From Arcicella sp. (GTDB taxonomy: Bacteria; Bacteroidota; Bacteroidia; Cytophagales; Spirosomataceae), in contig JACMRQ010000135.1 in NCBI GenBank assembly GCA_014376355.1, positions 1 through 37,442 on the forward strand: DNA of 37,442 nucleotides, given 5' to 3'. The notes under the pieces are model-generated. The model made no database searches. It was given only the letters and a program-made list of their open reading frames with translations, and had not been told where the DNA came from. Every line of letters begins with the position of its first letter. Within the stretch, counting starts at the first letter, position 1. Position numbers and translations under genes: made by a program. This document shows, in pieces, positions 1 to 9,261 of the stretch.

Positions 1-98
1 ACTTCACGTCCTAATTCACGGTTTAAATCGTCTTTTCTTTGACGAGTCTGTTCCCTTCTTTCGGGAGTCAAATCAACTTTTTCGATTCGCTTTCTCAT
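1..98 (-). CDS. 5' end of an unidentified protein (partial)
   Basis: The complement of 96-98 is an ATG that opens a frame running off the left edge with no stop. The 32 visible residues begin MRKRIEKVDLTPERREQ and are strongly basic and charged, with no signal peptide or membrane segment, so the N-terminus looks cytosolic. I do not recognise the family from so short a piece. A TACCTTTG box about 130 bases upstream is a possible promoter. The gene lies downstream of glpK on the same strand, 198 bases apart, so it may or may not be cotranscribed with it. Confidence 0.6.
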   Translation of the reverse strand, partial: MRKRIEKVDLTPERREQTRQRKDDLNRELGRE

Positions 99-229
99 TT
101 GTTTTTTTGTTAAAATATTGCAACATCACTGCTGTAAAAAATATAGTATTAATTCCAATTAAAACGAATATTTACGCCCTGTAAATCACTAAATTTCAAC
201 GATTTAGCTCAATTTTTTTTAATGGTTTG

Positions 230-237
230 CAAAGGTA
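230..237 (-). promoter_or_regulatory. Candidate -7 box (TAnnTTTG type) for the gene starting at 98
   Basis: Read on the minus strand this is TACCTTTG, an exact match to the Bacteroidota -7 consensus TAnnTTTG. No TTG is found at the usual 17-23 base spacing upstream, so the promoter call rests on one box only. Confidence 0.4.
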
Positions 238-296
238 CGATTATTTATGGAGTTAAAAAAAACTTTTTATAATACAATTTTTTGATTCTATTATAT

Positions 297-1787
297 CTAC
301 TCCTCCCAATCAAAACTCCTTGCCACCGCTTTCTTCCAATAATGAATTAATTTCTCTCTTTTTGATTCTTCCATAGCAGGTTTCCACGTGTGGGCGATTC
401 CCCAATTTTGTTTTAAATCATCTAAATCTGTCCAATAACCAACGGCTAAACCTGCGGCATAAGCGGCACCCAAAGCGGTAGTTTCAATCATGGCTGGACA
501 AACGACTGGTACTTCCACCAAATCTGCCTGAAATTGCATGAGGGTCTGATTTACAACCATTCCACCATCCACCCGAAGTGAAGAAATCTGAATACCAGAG
601 TCTTTTTCCATGGCTTCCAAAACCTCCAAAGTTTGAAATGCCGTTGCTTCCAAAGCCGATCGTGCAATGTGGGCCTTGTTCACATAGCTGGTTAAACCTA
701 CAATAATTCCACGGGCATCGGCTTTCCAGTAAGGAGCATATATACCCGAGAACGCAGGTACGACATAACAACCGCCATTATCTTCAACGGTATTTGCCAA
801 AGTCTCAACGTCTGAACTCTTTTTTATAATACCCAAATTATCCCGCAGCCATTGAATCAAAGAACCCGCAATGGCAACTGAACCTTCTAAAGCATAATTA
901 ACAGGCTGATTTCCAAATTGATAAGCAACAGTTGTGAGTAATCCATAATTAGAGGGAGTAATTTTTGTACCTGTATTCATTAACATAAAACAGCCCGTTC
1001 CATAAGTATTTTTGGCTTCTCCTGGAGCAAAACAAGTTTGTCCGACCAAAGCAGCTTGTTGGTCGCCCAAGTCGCCCGCCACAGGTACACCAGCTAATAC
1101 GCCACGAGCTTCGCCATAAATTTCACTACTTGATTTTATAGTTGGTAACATTGCTTTTGGAATATTCAAAGTCGCCAAGATTTCATCGTCCCAAGCTAAG
1201 GTTTTTAAATCCATCAATTGGGTTCGGCTCGCATTTGTTACATCCGTTATGTGGATTCCTCCATCCGTTCCACCCGTCAAATGCCAAATAATGAAGGTAT
1301 CCATGTTGCCAAAAATAGCATTTCCTATTTCTGCATCTTCTCGAAGACCCTCCACATTTTCCAACAACCACTTAATTTTTAATCCACTAAAATAAGTAGC
1401 TAAAGGCAAACCCGTTTTATCACGGAATCTATCTGCTCCACCATCTTTTGTTAATTCTGCCACCATATTTCCAACACGAGTATCTTGCCAAACGAGTGCA
1501 TTGTAATAAGGCTGACCTGTATGCCGATTCCAAACTACGGTAGTTTCACGTTGATTTGTGATACCAACGGCTGCAATATCAGTAGATGAAAGATTGGCTT
1601 TACCCAAAGCTAAACCAATAACTTCCTGCGTATTTCGCCAAATTTCGTCTGTGTCATGTTCAACCCAACCCGCTTGTGGATAAATCTGTTTATGTTCCTT
1701 TTGTCCGACCGAAATCTGATTTCCTTGTTTGTCAAAAATAATAAAACGAGTACTGGTTGTGCCTTGATCAATTGAGCCGATGTACAT
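297..1787 (-). CDS. glpK: Glycerol kinase
   Basis: Phosphorylates glycerol to sn-glycerol-3-phosphate with ATP in the cytosol, the entry step of glycerol catabolism and phospholipid precursor supply. It is a FGGY/ASKHA-fold kinase: the N-terminus [17 protein letters not shown] is the phosphate-1 loop, followed by [12 protein letters not shown], the substrate segment [18 protein letters not shown], and [10 protein letters not shown] with [12 protein letters not shown] near the end. From the chosen start it has 496 residues, close to the usual 500. An ATG 48 bases upstream (1835) would add 16 residues before the conserved MYIGSIDQG, so I prefer 1787. It stands apart from the toxin-like gene upstream, separated by a terminator hairpin. 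No glpF or glpD is visible next to it, though the partial gene at 1-98 could not be identified. Confidence 0.96.
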   Translation of the reverse strand: MYIGSIDQGTTSTRFIIFDKQGNQISVGQKEHKQIYPQAGWVEHDTDEIWRNTQEVIGLALGKANLSSTDIAAVGITNQRETTVVWNRHTGQPYYNALVWQDTRVGNMVAELTKDGGADRFRDKTGLPLATYFSGLKIKWLLENVEGLREDAEIGNAIFGNMDTFIIWHLTGGTDGGIHITDVTNASRTQLMDLKTLAWDDEILATLNIPKAMLPTIKSSSEIYGEARGVLAGVPVAGDLGDQQAALVGQTCFAPGEAKNTYGTGCFMLMNTGTKITPSNYGLLTTVAYQFGNQPVNYALEGSVAIAGSLIQWLRDNLGIIKKSSDVETLANTVEDNGGCYVVPAFSGIYAPYWKADARGIIVGLTSYVNKAHIARSALEATAFQTLEVLEAMEKDSGIQISSLRVDGGMVVNQTLMQFQADLVEVPVVCPAMIETTALGAAYAAGLAVGYWTDLDDLKQNWGIAHTWKPAMEESKREKLIHYWKKAVARSFDWEE

Positions 1788-1880
1788 AAATAATGGTTTT
1801 TTGGATAAATGATTTGTAAAGATATAAAATATCATTAAAGCGAGATAATTTATGAGAATAAGATGTTAAAATGGACAACA

Positions 1881-1913
1881 AAAAATAGCCATGTTTCTTG
1901 AAGAAACATGGCT
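1881..1913 (-). terminator. Rho-independent terminator of the 5715-1941 cluster
   Basis: An 11-base stem, AGCCATGTTTC at 1887-1897 paired with GAAACATGGCT at 1903-1913, has a five-base loop. On the minus strand it is followed by a run of Ts (complement of 1881-1885). It lies just past the stop of the nucleotidyltransferase gene and before glpK. Confidence 0.85.
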
Positions 1914-1940
1914 TTGAAATATATGTATTTTACAAAACAA

Positions 1941-2567
1941 TTACCTCAAATATTCACTAACTTTCAAGCTAATTACTCTCTGAATATCTTCCCACGTTTG
2001 ATTTTGCAAGCTAATTGGGTCTTCACTTTCGTCTGCATCCGCAAAGTAGGTAATGGCTTGAGGAACAGTGATGAACAAATTTTGAGTAACGTATTTTTCT
2101 TTATGAAAATTAGTAAAATCTTCGACAGTATAATGTTTTAGTAGTTCGGCTACATCCCAAAAATCTTTCTTTTTAGCTCTCCCCAAAATAGCCTGTACTT
2201 TCATGGCAACTATATCTTCGGTTGAAAACATTCGTATGCCTTGCGTTTCAAATTGTGGTCTAATGAGCGGATGTGGGTGACGAACAATATCAATTTTGAC
2301 TTCATCGACAAAGCAGAAGATACCAAAACGAGAGGGTTTATCTTCAACTACGAAACTATCTCGAAATTTATTTCGTAGTGCCTCAACAATATGAACATTT
2401 TCAAAAGATTTATTTGAAAATAAGTCCAAATCAATTGACATTCTATGTCCATATAAAAGAGACAAAGCCGTACCTCCAACTAATGCAAAATCCTTTAATT
2501 CAGGTATTTGCATTAGTTTATTTAATACGGAAAGAGTGTAGGGTTCGACTGTCTCAATGCGTAGCAT
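1941..2567 (-). CDS. Nucleotidyltransferase, AbiEii/AbiGii toxin family
   Basis: A 208-residue protein of the DNA polymerase beta-like nucleotidyltransferase superfamily. The signature is GGTALSLLYGHRMSIDLDLF at residues 31-50: the GG(T/S) motif, then metal-binding Asp46 and Asp48. Further on, the segment AMKVQAILGRAKKKDFWDV around residue 120 matches the conserved K...R.K.KDFWD block of this family. Relatives include AbiEii, the toxin half of AbiE systems, which transfers nucleotides to RNA targets; whether this copy is a toxin is inference. Its start overlaps the end of the upstream small gene by 46 bases, which implies translational coupling. Both sit at the tail of a membrane-protein cluster and end at the hairpin 1881-1913. 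The nucleotidyltransferase fold is clear; the target is unknown. Confidence 0.85.
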   Translation of the reverse strand: MLRIETVEPYTLSVLNKLMQIPELKDFALVGGTALSLLYGHRMSIDLDLFSNKSFENVHIVEALRNKFRDSFVVEDKPSRFGIFCFVDEVKIDIVRHPHPLIRPQFETQGIRMFSTEDIVAMKVQAILGRAKKKDFWDVAELLKHYTVEDFTNFHKEKYVTQNLFITVPQAITYFADADESEDPISLQNQTWEDIQRVISLKVSEYLR

Positions 2568-2818
2568 CTAAAATCTTTTAAGGGTTTACTGATTATGGCA
2601 CTTGCCAAATACATTCTTGTTTCAGGGAGAAATTTGGTATTTAAAAGAACCTGGGTAACTCTTTCATCACCATAATAACGACGACAATTTCGAATATCTT
2701 CAACATCGCCACGTTCAAAAACCCGTTCAATGACAAAATTTGCTTTTTTATCATAATCAATATTTTCAAAGACTACATCCCAAAAAATACGTTTATTAAA
2801 TATTGGTTTTGTTTCCAT
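2522..2818 (-). CDS. Small partner of the AbiEii-like gene (possible antitoxin)
   Basis: A 98-residue protein starting METKPIFNKRIFWDVVFENI, with the run FVIERVFERGDVEDIR in the middle and a C-terminus ending NPTLFPY. I recognise the type as a small conserved Bacteroidota protein, often unnamed, that travels with AbiEii-like nucleotidyltransferases; its biochemical role is not known to me. It overlaps the nucleotidyltransferase by 46 bases in another frame, and starts only 10 bases after the PorE-like stop. No DNA-binding helix-turn-helix is obvious, so it does not look like the classical AbiEi antitoxin. An antitoxin role is inferred from position only. Confidence 0.75.
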   Translation of the reverse strand: METKPIFNKRIFWDVVFENIDYDKKANFVIERVFERGDVEDIRNCRRYYGDERVTQVLLNTKFLPETRMYLASAIISKPLKDFRCYALRQSNPTLFPY

Positions 2819-2828
2819 TTCATAACTA

Positions 2829-4826
2829 TTATCTTATTTCTAAAACCTTAAACTCCGTCCGACGATTGGCTTGGTGTTCTTCTTCTGAACATGGAATTCC
2901 GTCGGCACATTGATTTACTAATTGACTTTCGCCATAACCTTTTGCTACAATACGAGTAGGCGAAATTCCTCTTGAAATGATGTAGGAAACCGCTGATTCT
3001 GCTCGCCTTTGTGATAGTTTTTGATTGTATTCAGACGTTGCTCGTGAATCGGTATGTGAACCTAATTCTAATTTAATATTTGGATTATCAATTAAAATTT
3101 GTGCAATTTTATCCAATTCTGGCGAAGCATCACTTCTAATGTCAGATTTATCTAAATTATAATAAATTGGAGCAATACTAAATGTTTTTGTAATATCCCT
3201 TCCCACCTCTGGTTTGGTCATTTTTATACTGGCATAAAAGGTAGTATCCGTTTCGGCTTTAATTAGTTTATCAATTGGAACTAACTTCCCAACCATCGTA
3301 AAAGGCTCCCGTTTAGTGAAATATCCTTTCTTTTCAGTAACGATGATATATGTCTTTTCTTCATCCATTTTTACTTTTCCAAAAGTACCTTCTACCTTAG
3401 TATAAACTTCTTCAATAGCTTGATTTGTTGAGTTATCAATAATGGCAACTTTTACAGAGTCAAGCGTTTGATTTTTATCATCTGTAATTGTTCCCAGTAA
3501 AAAATAACGAATAGTTTTCTTTTTTGGAGGATCAATTTTCGCAATAATTGGCGGTGGAACTTCATATTTTTTACCAGGTTGCGTATTTTCATAATAATAA
3601 ATATCATCATCACCTTTACCAGAATCACGGTTTGATGCAAAATATCCTTTAGTTGAATCAATCGCAACTAATCCAAAATCATCGAAGCGTGAATTCAAAG
3701 GAATTCCCAAATGTTCAATTTTAATTTCGCCGTTTACTCGAGTGGCTGTAAATAAATCTAAACCACCAATTCCAGCGTGTCCATCCGAAGAAAAGTACAA
3801 CTTTCCATCTGCCGAAACATAAGGAAACATTTCATCACCAGGTGTATTAATGTCCGAACCCATATTAACGGCTCTTCCAAATCTTCCTGCATTGTCAATA
3901 TTGGCACGATAAAGGTCAATTCCACCTTTTCCACCCGCACGATTTGAACTAAAATATAATGTTTTATTATCAGCAGAAAAGGAAGGAGAACCATCCCAAG
4001 CCAACGAATCGGATACAGAAACCATTTCAGGTTCTGACCAAACACCGTCAATATTTTTGGAAATATATAAATCAACATCGGGGGATGCATCTGAACGCTT
4101 GCCAGTATTGCCACGGGCAAAAACCATCATTTTACCATCCTTTGAAAATGTTGGTGTTCCTTCATTGGCATTATCTTTAAAAATGGCGGCACTAAAAAGC
4201 GTGGGTGTTCCAATTTCTGTGGGTGTATTTAAGGAAGCACGATATAAACCCAGAAAAGGCAGACCATTATTCTTATAAATAACATCCTTGCGTGAAGCCG
4301 TAAAAATCAGCTCATTTCCCTGTGGAATTGGGGCAAATTCTGTACCCGTAGAATTCAAACTCATTGGTTTGATTTCGATGTACGTTTTATTATTTGCCAA
4401 TGCCTCAATTTCAGGTAAAAGGTCAATTTCATTTTGAGCCTTTAGTTTAAATTCTTTACTTGGAATACCTGATAAATACTTTTCCAAGTTTTCACTTGCT
4501 TCTTTATACTTGCCCTGCATTTTTTGGATTGTTGCCAAATGATAACGCAAATCGTTTTCTTTGCTACCCGCAGTCAAGGCTTTCTCATAATAATCTCCTG
4601 CCATCAAAGGACGATTGGAAAGTCGGTAGGATTCAGCAATTAAATAATTGGTTTTGCCCAATTCATAATTTGCCCCCGATGCCTTTTGTAATTCCTTTAT
4701 AGCCAATTCATATTCGCCATTATCAAATTTTTTCTGCCCTTTTTTGAAAGATTGTAGAGCGGAATTACAACTATTTAGCAAAATAATTGCCAAAAAAAAC
4801 AATATAGAAATACGCAATTTTTGCAT
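2829..4826 (-). CDS. PorE-like OmpA-family lipoprotein (TPR, beta-propeller, CRD, OmpA)
   Basis: A 665-residue lipoprotein. Signal peptide MQKLRISILFFLAIILLNSC ends in a lipobox with Cys20. Domains follow in order: TPR-type helices (about 22-135), PD40/WD40-like propeller blades with repeated FSADNKTLYFSSNR and SADGKLYFSSDG motifs (about 150-410), a carboxypeptidase-regulatory-like beta fold (about 440-520), and a C-terminal OmpA peptidoglycan-binding domain (about 545-665) with ELGSHTDSRATSEYNQ and NRRTEFKV. This is the domain order known for PorE of Porphyromonas gingivalis, a lipoprotein that anchors the type IX secretion machinery to peptidoglycan. Paralogues with the same order exist, so PorE itself is not proven. 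An upstream ATG at 4883 would add 19 residues before the signal peptide and is rejected. It follows the barrel and two-helix genes in one cluster. Confidence 0.88.
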   Translation of the reverse strand: MQKLRISILFFLAIILLNSCNSALQSFKKGQKKFDNGEYELAIKELQKASGANYELGKTNYLIAESYRLSNRPLMAGDYYEKALTAGSKENDLRYHLATIQKMQGKYKEASENLEKYLSGIPSKEFKLKAQNEIDLLPEIEALANNKTYIEIKPMSLNSTGTEFAPIPQGNELIFTASRKDVIYKNNGLPFLGLYRASLNTPTEIGTPTLFSAAIFKDNANEGTPTFSKDGKMMVFARGNTGKRSDASPDVDLYISKNIDGVWSEPEMVSVSDSLAWDGSPSFSADNKTLYFSSNRAGGKGGIDLYRANIDNAGRFGRAVNMGSDINTPGDEMFPYVSADGKLYFSSDGHAGIGGLDLFTATRVNGEIKIEHLGIPLNSRFDDFGLVAIDSTKGYFASNRDSGKGDDDIYYYENTQPGKKYEVPPPIIAKIDPPKKKTIRYFLLGTITDDKNQTLDSVKVAIIDNSTNQAIEEVYTKVEGTFGKVKMDEEKTYIIVTEKKGYFTKREPFTMVGKLVPIDKLIKAETDTTFYASIKMTKPEVGRDITKTFSIAPIYYNLDKSDIRSDASPELDKIAQILIDNPNIKLELGSHTDSRATSEYNQKLSQRRAESAVSYIISRGISPTRIVAKGYGESQLVNQCADGIPCSEEEHQANRRTEFKVLEIR

Positions 4827-4892
4827 GAAAGTATTTTTATTAGAGTAATTATTTAACGAGAGCATAGTACAAAGAAATACCAATACTTTACA

Positions 4893-5135
4893 TTAATTTT
4901 TTAATAATTTATGTATATTTCGTTTTACTAAATAGGTCAATATTAAAACTATAGTTAACACAATCAGCCCTTTATCGGTATGATTTTGGAAAAATAATGT
5001 CGGAAATTTTTTCCAAGAATAAATCATAATGGCGATAATCAATAATTCTGCAAAAAAGAAAACTTGAAGAATTCCAATAATTACAGACAATAAAATTGGG
5101 CGAATATTCCTGAATATATTTTCTTTTTCTACCAT
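4893..5135 (-). CDS. Small two-helix membrane protein
   Basis: An 80-residue protein with two hydrophobic segments, about residues 13-38 (ILLSVIIGILQVFFFAELLI) and 57-70 (LIVLTIVLILTYLV), and a basic C-terminus RNIHKLLKN. It should sit in the inner membrane. It starts four bases after the stop of the barrel gene and ends 66 bases before the PorE-like start, so it is probably cotranscribed with both. I do not recognise a family. The tight spacing and clean membrane pattern make it a likely real gene. Confidence 0.65.
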   Translation of the reverse strand: MVEKENIFRNIRPILLSVIIGILQVFFFAELLIIAIMIYSWKKFPTLFFQNHTDKGLIVLTIVLILTYLVKRNIHKLLKN

Positions 5136-5139
5136 GAAT

Positions 5140-5715
5140 TTAAAAGAAGAAACCGCCTACTCTAATTACAATCGGACTTCCATAAAGTTGATTACCCGAA
5201 TTTGCATTGTACGAAAAATTGTAAAGAGCCGTTATTTGAAAACCTCCAAATCCCACGCCAAGACCAGCCAAAAACTGGGGGTCGTAGGAAGCTGATTGAG
5301 TCCCTGAGGCAAGAAAATATTTTTGTATCTCTCCTTGTGCAAATGCCTTTGAAAGAATTCCCTCTAATATATGTAAACGATATTGTCCAAATGCTCTTGG
5401 ACCATAAAAATTCAAAGCATTTGGGTTAAAAGTCGACTTGTAATATTGATAATCTACGGCCAAACCTGCCGTAAAATCATTTGTTACTTGATAACCTACC
5501 ATCGGGGAAACACTTATTACAGTTGGATTTCCAAATTGTAAACCACCAACTCCTCCACCAATTCTAATTCGCTGACGGAAAGGCAAATCTCTGACATCTT
5601 GTTCTTCATCCAAATCACGAACAGAACTATCTTGTTTAATTACTATGGGATCTTGGGCGTAAGTACTTGTATATGAAACGATTGATAAAAATAAAAAGAA
5701 AAGAAACTTTTTCAT
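5140..5715 (-). CDS. Outer-membrane beta-barrel protein
   Basis: A 191-residue exported protein. MKKFLFFLFLSIVSYTSTYA is a signal peptide followed by QDP. After a short acidic linker come alternating strands rich in Gly and aromatic residues (RIRIGGGVGGLQFGN, SPMVGYQVTNDFTAGLAVDY, FLAGLGVGFGGFQITALYNF), and the chain ends in IVIRVGGFFF, a C-terminal aromatic as expected for an outer-membrane barrel. The strand pattern resembles small Bacteroidota barrels that have often carried the wrong name alpha-ketoglutarate decarboxylase. It is the first gene of a cluster with a PorE-like lipoprotein, so a role beside that complex is possible but only inferred. Confidence 0.8.
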   Translation of the reverse strand: MKKFLFFLFLSIVSYTSTYAQDPIVIKQDSSVRDLDEEQDVRDLPFRQRIRIGGGVGGLQFGNPTVISVSPMVGYQVTNDFTAGLAVDYQYYKSTFNPNALNFYGPRAFGQYRLHILEGILSKAFAQGEIQKYFLASGTQSASYDPQFLAGLGVGFGGFQITALYNFSYNANSGNQLYGSPIVIRVGGFFF

Positions 5716-5911
5716 GATTCTGGTAATTAGTTGTTAATTGTATGTCTTTATAAACGTAAATAAACCATATTTTCTTGCAAGATACGAAACATTCTTTTCT
5801 GAAATTATGTCTGATTATTAAGGGTACAGTGTTTTCCTAAGTTTTCACGCACTTGCACACAGCGTATTTTGTAAACCATTACCCTAAAAACTAATCAAGC
5901 ATAGAATTTGT

Positions 5912-5919
5912 TACCTTTG
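5912..5919 (+). promoter_or_regulatory. Candidate -7 box for uvrA
   Basis: TACCTTTG matches TAnnTTTG exactly and lies 72 bases before the uvrA start in the 276-base divergent gap 5716-5991. No well-spaced TTG -33 box was found. The rest of the gap holds no gene; a weak GGGTA...TACCC inverted repeat spans 5822-5885. Confidence 0.45.
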
Positions 5920-5991
5920 TTACATTCATTTACCAGTGATTTATAGGGCTAAGAACTAATCTCGAAAACCTAATCACTATTCTCCAAATTC

Positions 5992-8868
5992 ATGAATATT
6001 ACTGAAATTAATCATCAAGATCATACTTCAATTGAAGACCTTGACCCTAAGCGTTTTATCATAATCAAAGGGGCGAGGGTTAATAATCTTAAAAATATTG
6101 ATGTTGCCATTCCCCGTAATAAATTAGTGGTAATTACAGGTTTATCGGGTTCTGGAAAGTCATCTTTGGCTTTTGATACACTTTTTGCGGAGGGGCAACG
6201 AATGTACGTTGAAAGTTTAAGTTCATACACTCGGCAATTTTTGGGACGAATGGAAAAACCTGATGTGGACTATATTAAGGGTATTTCTCCTGCGATTGCT
6301 ATCGAACAAAGAGTTTCAACCAAAAACCCTCGTTCAACCGTTGGAACAACTACCGAAATTTATGATTATTTAAAATTACTTTTCGCACGAGCGGGCACAA
6401 CGATTTCCCCTGTGTCGGGAAAAGAGGTAAGTAAAGACACCATTTCAGATGTTGTGGATTATATTTTCACTTTGGAAGAATCCACTCGTGTAATGATTTT
6501 AGCACCATTTTTTCTGAAACAAGAACGAAAGTTAGCGGAAGAAATGAAAGTTTTACTACAGAAAGGCTATACCCGAATTGTAATTGATGGAGAGACAAAA
6601 TTTTTAGAAGAATTACTGGATAATAAAGAAGAATTGAAGAATCTTCCACCGTTAAATATTTTTACCAATAATTATAAAATTCTGATTGATCGTGTTGCTA
6701 TCAAAAAAGAAGAGAACGGTCAGCCTGAAGAAGAAACACAATTTCGCCTATCAGATTCCGTTCAAACTGCCTTTTTTGAAGGAGATGGAATTTGTTTCGT
6801 GGAAGTTATGGGAGGAGAAACGAAAGTATTTTCTGATAAATTTGAAGCAGATGGAATCAAATTTGAAGAACCCTCTTTGAACCTATTTAGCTTTAATAAT
6901 CCTTACGGAGCTTGTAAAAAATGCGATGGTTTCGGAAGAATTTTAGGACTTGACCCCGATTTAATTATTCCTGATAAAAGTATTTCAGTTTATGAAGGAG
7001 CAATTGCCCCGTGGCGAACTGAAAAAATGGGCGAATATTTAGTTCCATTAATAAAAAATGCCACACAATTTGAATTTCCAATTCATCGTCCTTACAAAGA
7101 TTTAACGAATGAACAGAAGGCTGTTTTGTGGTCAGGAAATAAATACTTTTTAGGTTTAGATGCCTTCTTCAAAATGATTGAGGCTGAAACATACAAAATT
7201 CAATATCGAGTAATGCTTTCTCGTTATCGTGGACGTACTTCATGTCCCGAGTGCAAAGGTTCACGTTTGCGTCAAGATGCTGGGTATGTAAAAGTGGATG
7301 GAAAGTCGATTATTGACTTGGTCTTGATGCCAATTACAGACGTGATAGTATTTTTTAATAATTTGCAATTACCAGATTATCAAGTAAGCGTTTCCAAAAG
7401 AATTCTTCAAGAAATTGAAACTCGTTTGGAATATATGAACAAAGTTGGATTAGGATATTTGAGTTTAAACCGCTTGTCTTCTACCCTTTCTGGTGGAGAA
7501 TTTCAACGGATAAAACTCGCTACTTCCTTAGGTAGTGCCTTGGTGGGTTCGATGTATATATTGGATGAGCCAAGCATTGGTTTACATCCACGAGATACAC
7601 TGAGATTAGTGTCCGTTCTGGAATCTTTGCGAGATATGGGGAACACCGTAATCGTCGTTGAACACGAAGAGGAAGTCATGCGTGCTGCCGACCAAATTGT
7701 TGATATTGGACCCGATGCGGGGAGAAATGGCGGAGAGTTAGTTTTTCAAGGAACCATTGATGATTTTAAGAACAATGATTCTACACTTCTTTCACATACG
7801 ATTAATTTTTTATCTGGAAAAGACAAAATTGAAGTTCCAAAATTCCGTAGGAAATCGACCAGTTTTATCGAAATAAAAGGGGCTTATGAGAATAATTTAA
7901 AAGATATTTCGGTAAAGTTTCCCTTAGGAATTCTCAATGTTATCACGGGTGTGAGTGGTTCGGGTAAGTCAACTTTAGTACGTAAAATCTTATATCCAGC
8001 TCTTGGAAAACACTTAGGAACTTATTCGGATGAATCCGGGAAATTTGGAGAAATGACGGGAAGTATCAATAAGATTGAAGCCGTTGAAATGGTTGATCAA
8101 AACCCGATTGGCAAATCATCTCGTTCAAATCCAGTTACTTACATCAAGGCTTACGACCAAATTAGATTGTTGTATTCTGAACAACCCGTTTCAAAATCAA
8201 GAGGTTATAAACCTGCTCATTTTTCTTTCAACGTTGAAGGAGGGCGTTGTGAAACTTGTCAGGGAGAAGGTTTTATAACCATCGAAATGCAGTTTATGGC
8301 AGACGTAAAACTCAAATGTGAATCATGCGGAGGCAAGCGGTTTAAGCAAGAAATTTTAGATGTAAAATACCACGAAAATGACATTGCTGACATTTTAGAT
8401 ATGACAGTGGATGAGGCCATTGAATTATTCAAAAAAGACCAACCTAAATTAGTTGAAAAACTCCTACCACTACAAGAAGTAGGTTTGGGATACGTCAAGT
8501 TAGGACAATCTTCCAACTCGCTTTCGGGTGGAGAAGCACAGCGGGTAAAATTGGCAAGTTTCTTGGGAAAAGGCAATGCAAATAAAGGAAAAACGCTCTT
8601 TATTTTCGATGAACCAACCACAGGTTTACATTTCCACGATATTAAAAAACTTTTAAAAGCCATCAATGCGTTGGTGGAACAAGGGGATTCGGTAATTATT
8701 ATTGAACATAATATGGAAGTTATCAAATCGGCTGACCACATTATTGACATTGGTCCTGAAGGCGGAGAAAAAGGTGGTTATATTACTTTTGAGGGTACAC
8801 CTGAAGAAATGATAAAAATTGACGGGAATTATACGGCTAATTTTCTGAAAGGGAAAATAGAAAAGTAG
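5992..8868 (+). CDS. uvrA: Excinuclease ABC subunit A
   Basis: The damage-recognition ATPase of nucleotide excision repair, working as a dimer that loads UvrB. It has 958 residues (E. coli 940). First ATPase half: Walker [10 protein letters not shown] at 50-58, signature [12 protein letters not shown] near 500, and DEPSIGLHP. Second half: Walker [10 protein letters not shown] near 652, signature [12 protein letters not shown] near 844, and DEPTTGLHF. Zinc-binding CxxC pairs occur at CKKC and CPEC in the first half and at CETC and CESC (about 753-780) in the second; the last pair frames the DNA-binding zinc module. The start [10 protein letters not shown] is preceded by an AT-rich leader without a Shine-Dalgarno. 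It is a single plus-strand gene between minus-strand neighbours, ending at a terminator shared with the small gene behind it. Confidence 0.98.
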   Translation: MNITEINHQDHTSIEDLDPKRFIIIKGARVNNLKNIDVAIPRNKLVVITGLSGSGKSSLAFDTLFAEGQRMYVESLSSYTRQFLGRMEKPDVDYIKGISPAIAIEQRVSTKNPRSTVGTTTEIYDYLKLLFARAGTTISPVSGKEVSKDTISDVVDYIFTLEESTRVMILAPFFLKQERKLAEEMKVLLQKGYTRIVIDGETKFLEELLDNKEELKNLPPLNIFTNNYKILIDRVAIKKEENGQPEEETQFRLSDSVQTAFFEGDGICFVEVMGGETKVFSDKFEADGIKFEEPSLNLFSFNNPYGACKKCDGFGRILGLDPDLIIPDKSISVYEGAIAPWRTEKMGEYLVPLIKNATQFEFPIHRPYKDLTNEQKAVLWSGNKYFLGLDAFFKMIEAETYKIQYRVMLSRYRGRTSCPECKGSRLRQDAGYVKVDGKSIIDLVLMPITDVIVFFNNLQLPDYQVSVSKRILQEIETRLEYMNKVGLGYLSLNRLSSTLSGGEFQRIKLATSLGSALVGSMYILDEPSIGLHPRDTLRLVSVLESLRDMGNTVIVVEHEEEVMRAADQIVDIGPDAGRNGGELVFQGTIDDFKNNDSTLLSHTINFLSGKDKIEVPKFRRKSTSFIEIKGAYENNLKDISVKFPLGILNVITGVSGSGKSTLVRKILYPALGKHLGTYSDESGKFGEMTGSINKIEAVEMVDQNPIGKSSRSNPVTYIKAYDQIRLLYSEQPVSKSRGYKPAHFSFNVEGGRCETCQGEGFITIEMQFMADVKLKCESCGGKRFKQEILDVKYHENDIADILDMTVDEAIELFKKDQPKLVEKLLPLQEVGLGYVKLGQSSNSLSGGEAQRVKLASFLGKGNANKGKTLFIFDEPTTGLHFHDIKKLLKAINALVEQGDSVIIIEHNMEVIKSADHIIDIGPEGGEKGGYITFEGTPEEMIKIDGNYTANFLKGKIEK

Positions 8869-8890
8869 TTACCATTTAAAAAGAAAATAC

Positions 8891-8921
8891 AAAAAAACCT
8901 TACGACTATAAGGGTTTTTTG
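8891..8921. terminator. Terminator between uvrA and the convergent small gene
   Basis: A-run, CCTTA at 8898-8902, six-base loop, TAAGG at 8909-8913, then a T-run at 8915-8920. Because A and T runs flank both sides it can act in both directions, for uvrA and for the minus-strand gene ending at 8931. Confidence 0.75.
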
Positions 8922-8930
8922 TTAACGTAA

Positions 8931-9125
8931 CTATGCAACTCTTTGTTGCTGATTTTGGATTGATTTTTGAAAAGAGAATGTCCTCAGCATACCGATTTTG
9001 ATTTTCTTTTTCAGGGCCGCAGTCTCAAACTTATATGTGTTATGACCTTTCAGTAATTCTTCGGCGATATTCGCCACTAACATATCCACGGATTCGGTTG
9101 TTAGTACAATTGGCATGTTTTTCAT
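8931..9125 (-). CDS. Small unknown protein
   Basis: A 64-residue frame beginning MKNMPIVLTTESVDMLVANI and ending in a basic, Gln-rich tail (IQNQQQRVA). It has no signal peptide or membrane segment; residues 11-25 look like an amphipathic helix followed by a lysine-rich stretch. I do not recognise it. It is flanked by a terminator just past its stop and an exact TATATTTG -7 box 46 bases before its start, which together favour a real transcription unit. It could also be a chance open frame. Confidence 0.45.
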   Translation of the reverse strand: MKNMPIVLTTESVDMLVANIAEELLKGHNTYKFETAALKKKIKIGMLRTFSFQKSIQNQQQRVA

Positions 9126-9170
9126 CAGAGACAGTTTTGTGGTTGTGAATATTGTTTTATAATGTATTTA

Positions 9171-9178
9171 CAAATATA
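9171..9178 (-). promoter_or_regulatory. Candidate -7 box for the small gene at 8931-9125
   Basis: Minus-strand TATATTTG fits TAnnTTTG. A TTG (complement of 9204-9206) lies 25 bases further upstream, slightly beyond the usual 17-23 spacing. Confidence 0.4.
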
Positions 9179-9261
9179 TTACTTATCCTAATAACTTCAT
9201 AATCAAGACAATAACAAAACGAATATATCACTAAAATAGTTTTAAAACAGCGACGAAACGG

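Noticed and set aside
382-393. A TTCCACGTG motif in glpK, considered as a second parS site
   Set aside because: Only the central CACGTG and a few flanking bases agree, and it lies inside conserved glpK coding sequence.
5822-5885. GGGTA...TACCC inverted repeat upstream of uvrA, considered as an operator or SOS-type site
   Set aside because: The arms are only five bases and about 55 bases apart, with nothing resembling a LexA box.
8259-8750. A 163-residue minus-strand open frame opposite uvrA
   Set aside because: It is antisense to the conserved second ATPase half of UvrA and has no known domain.
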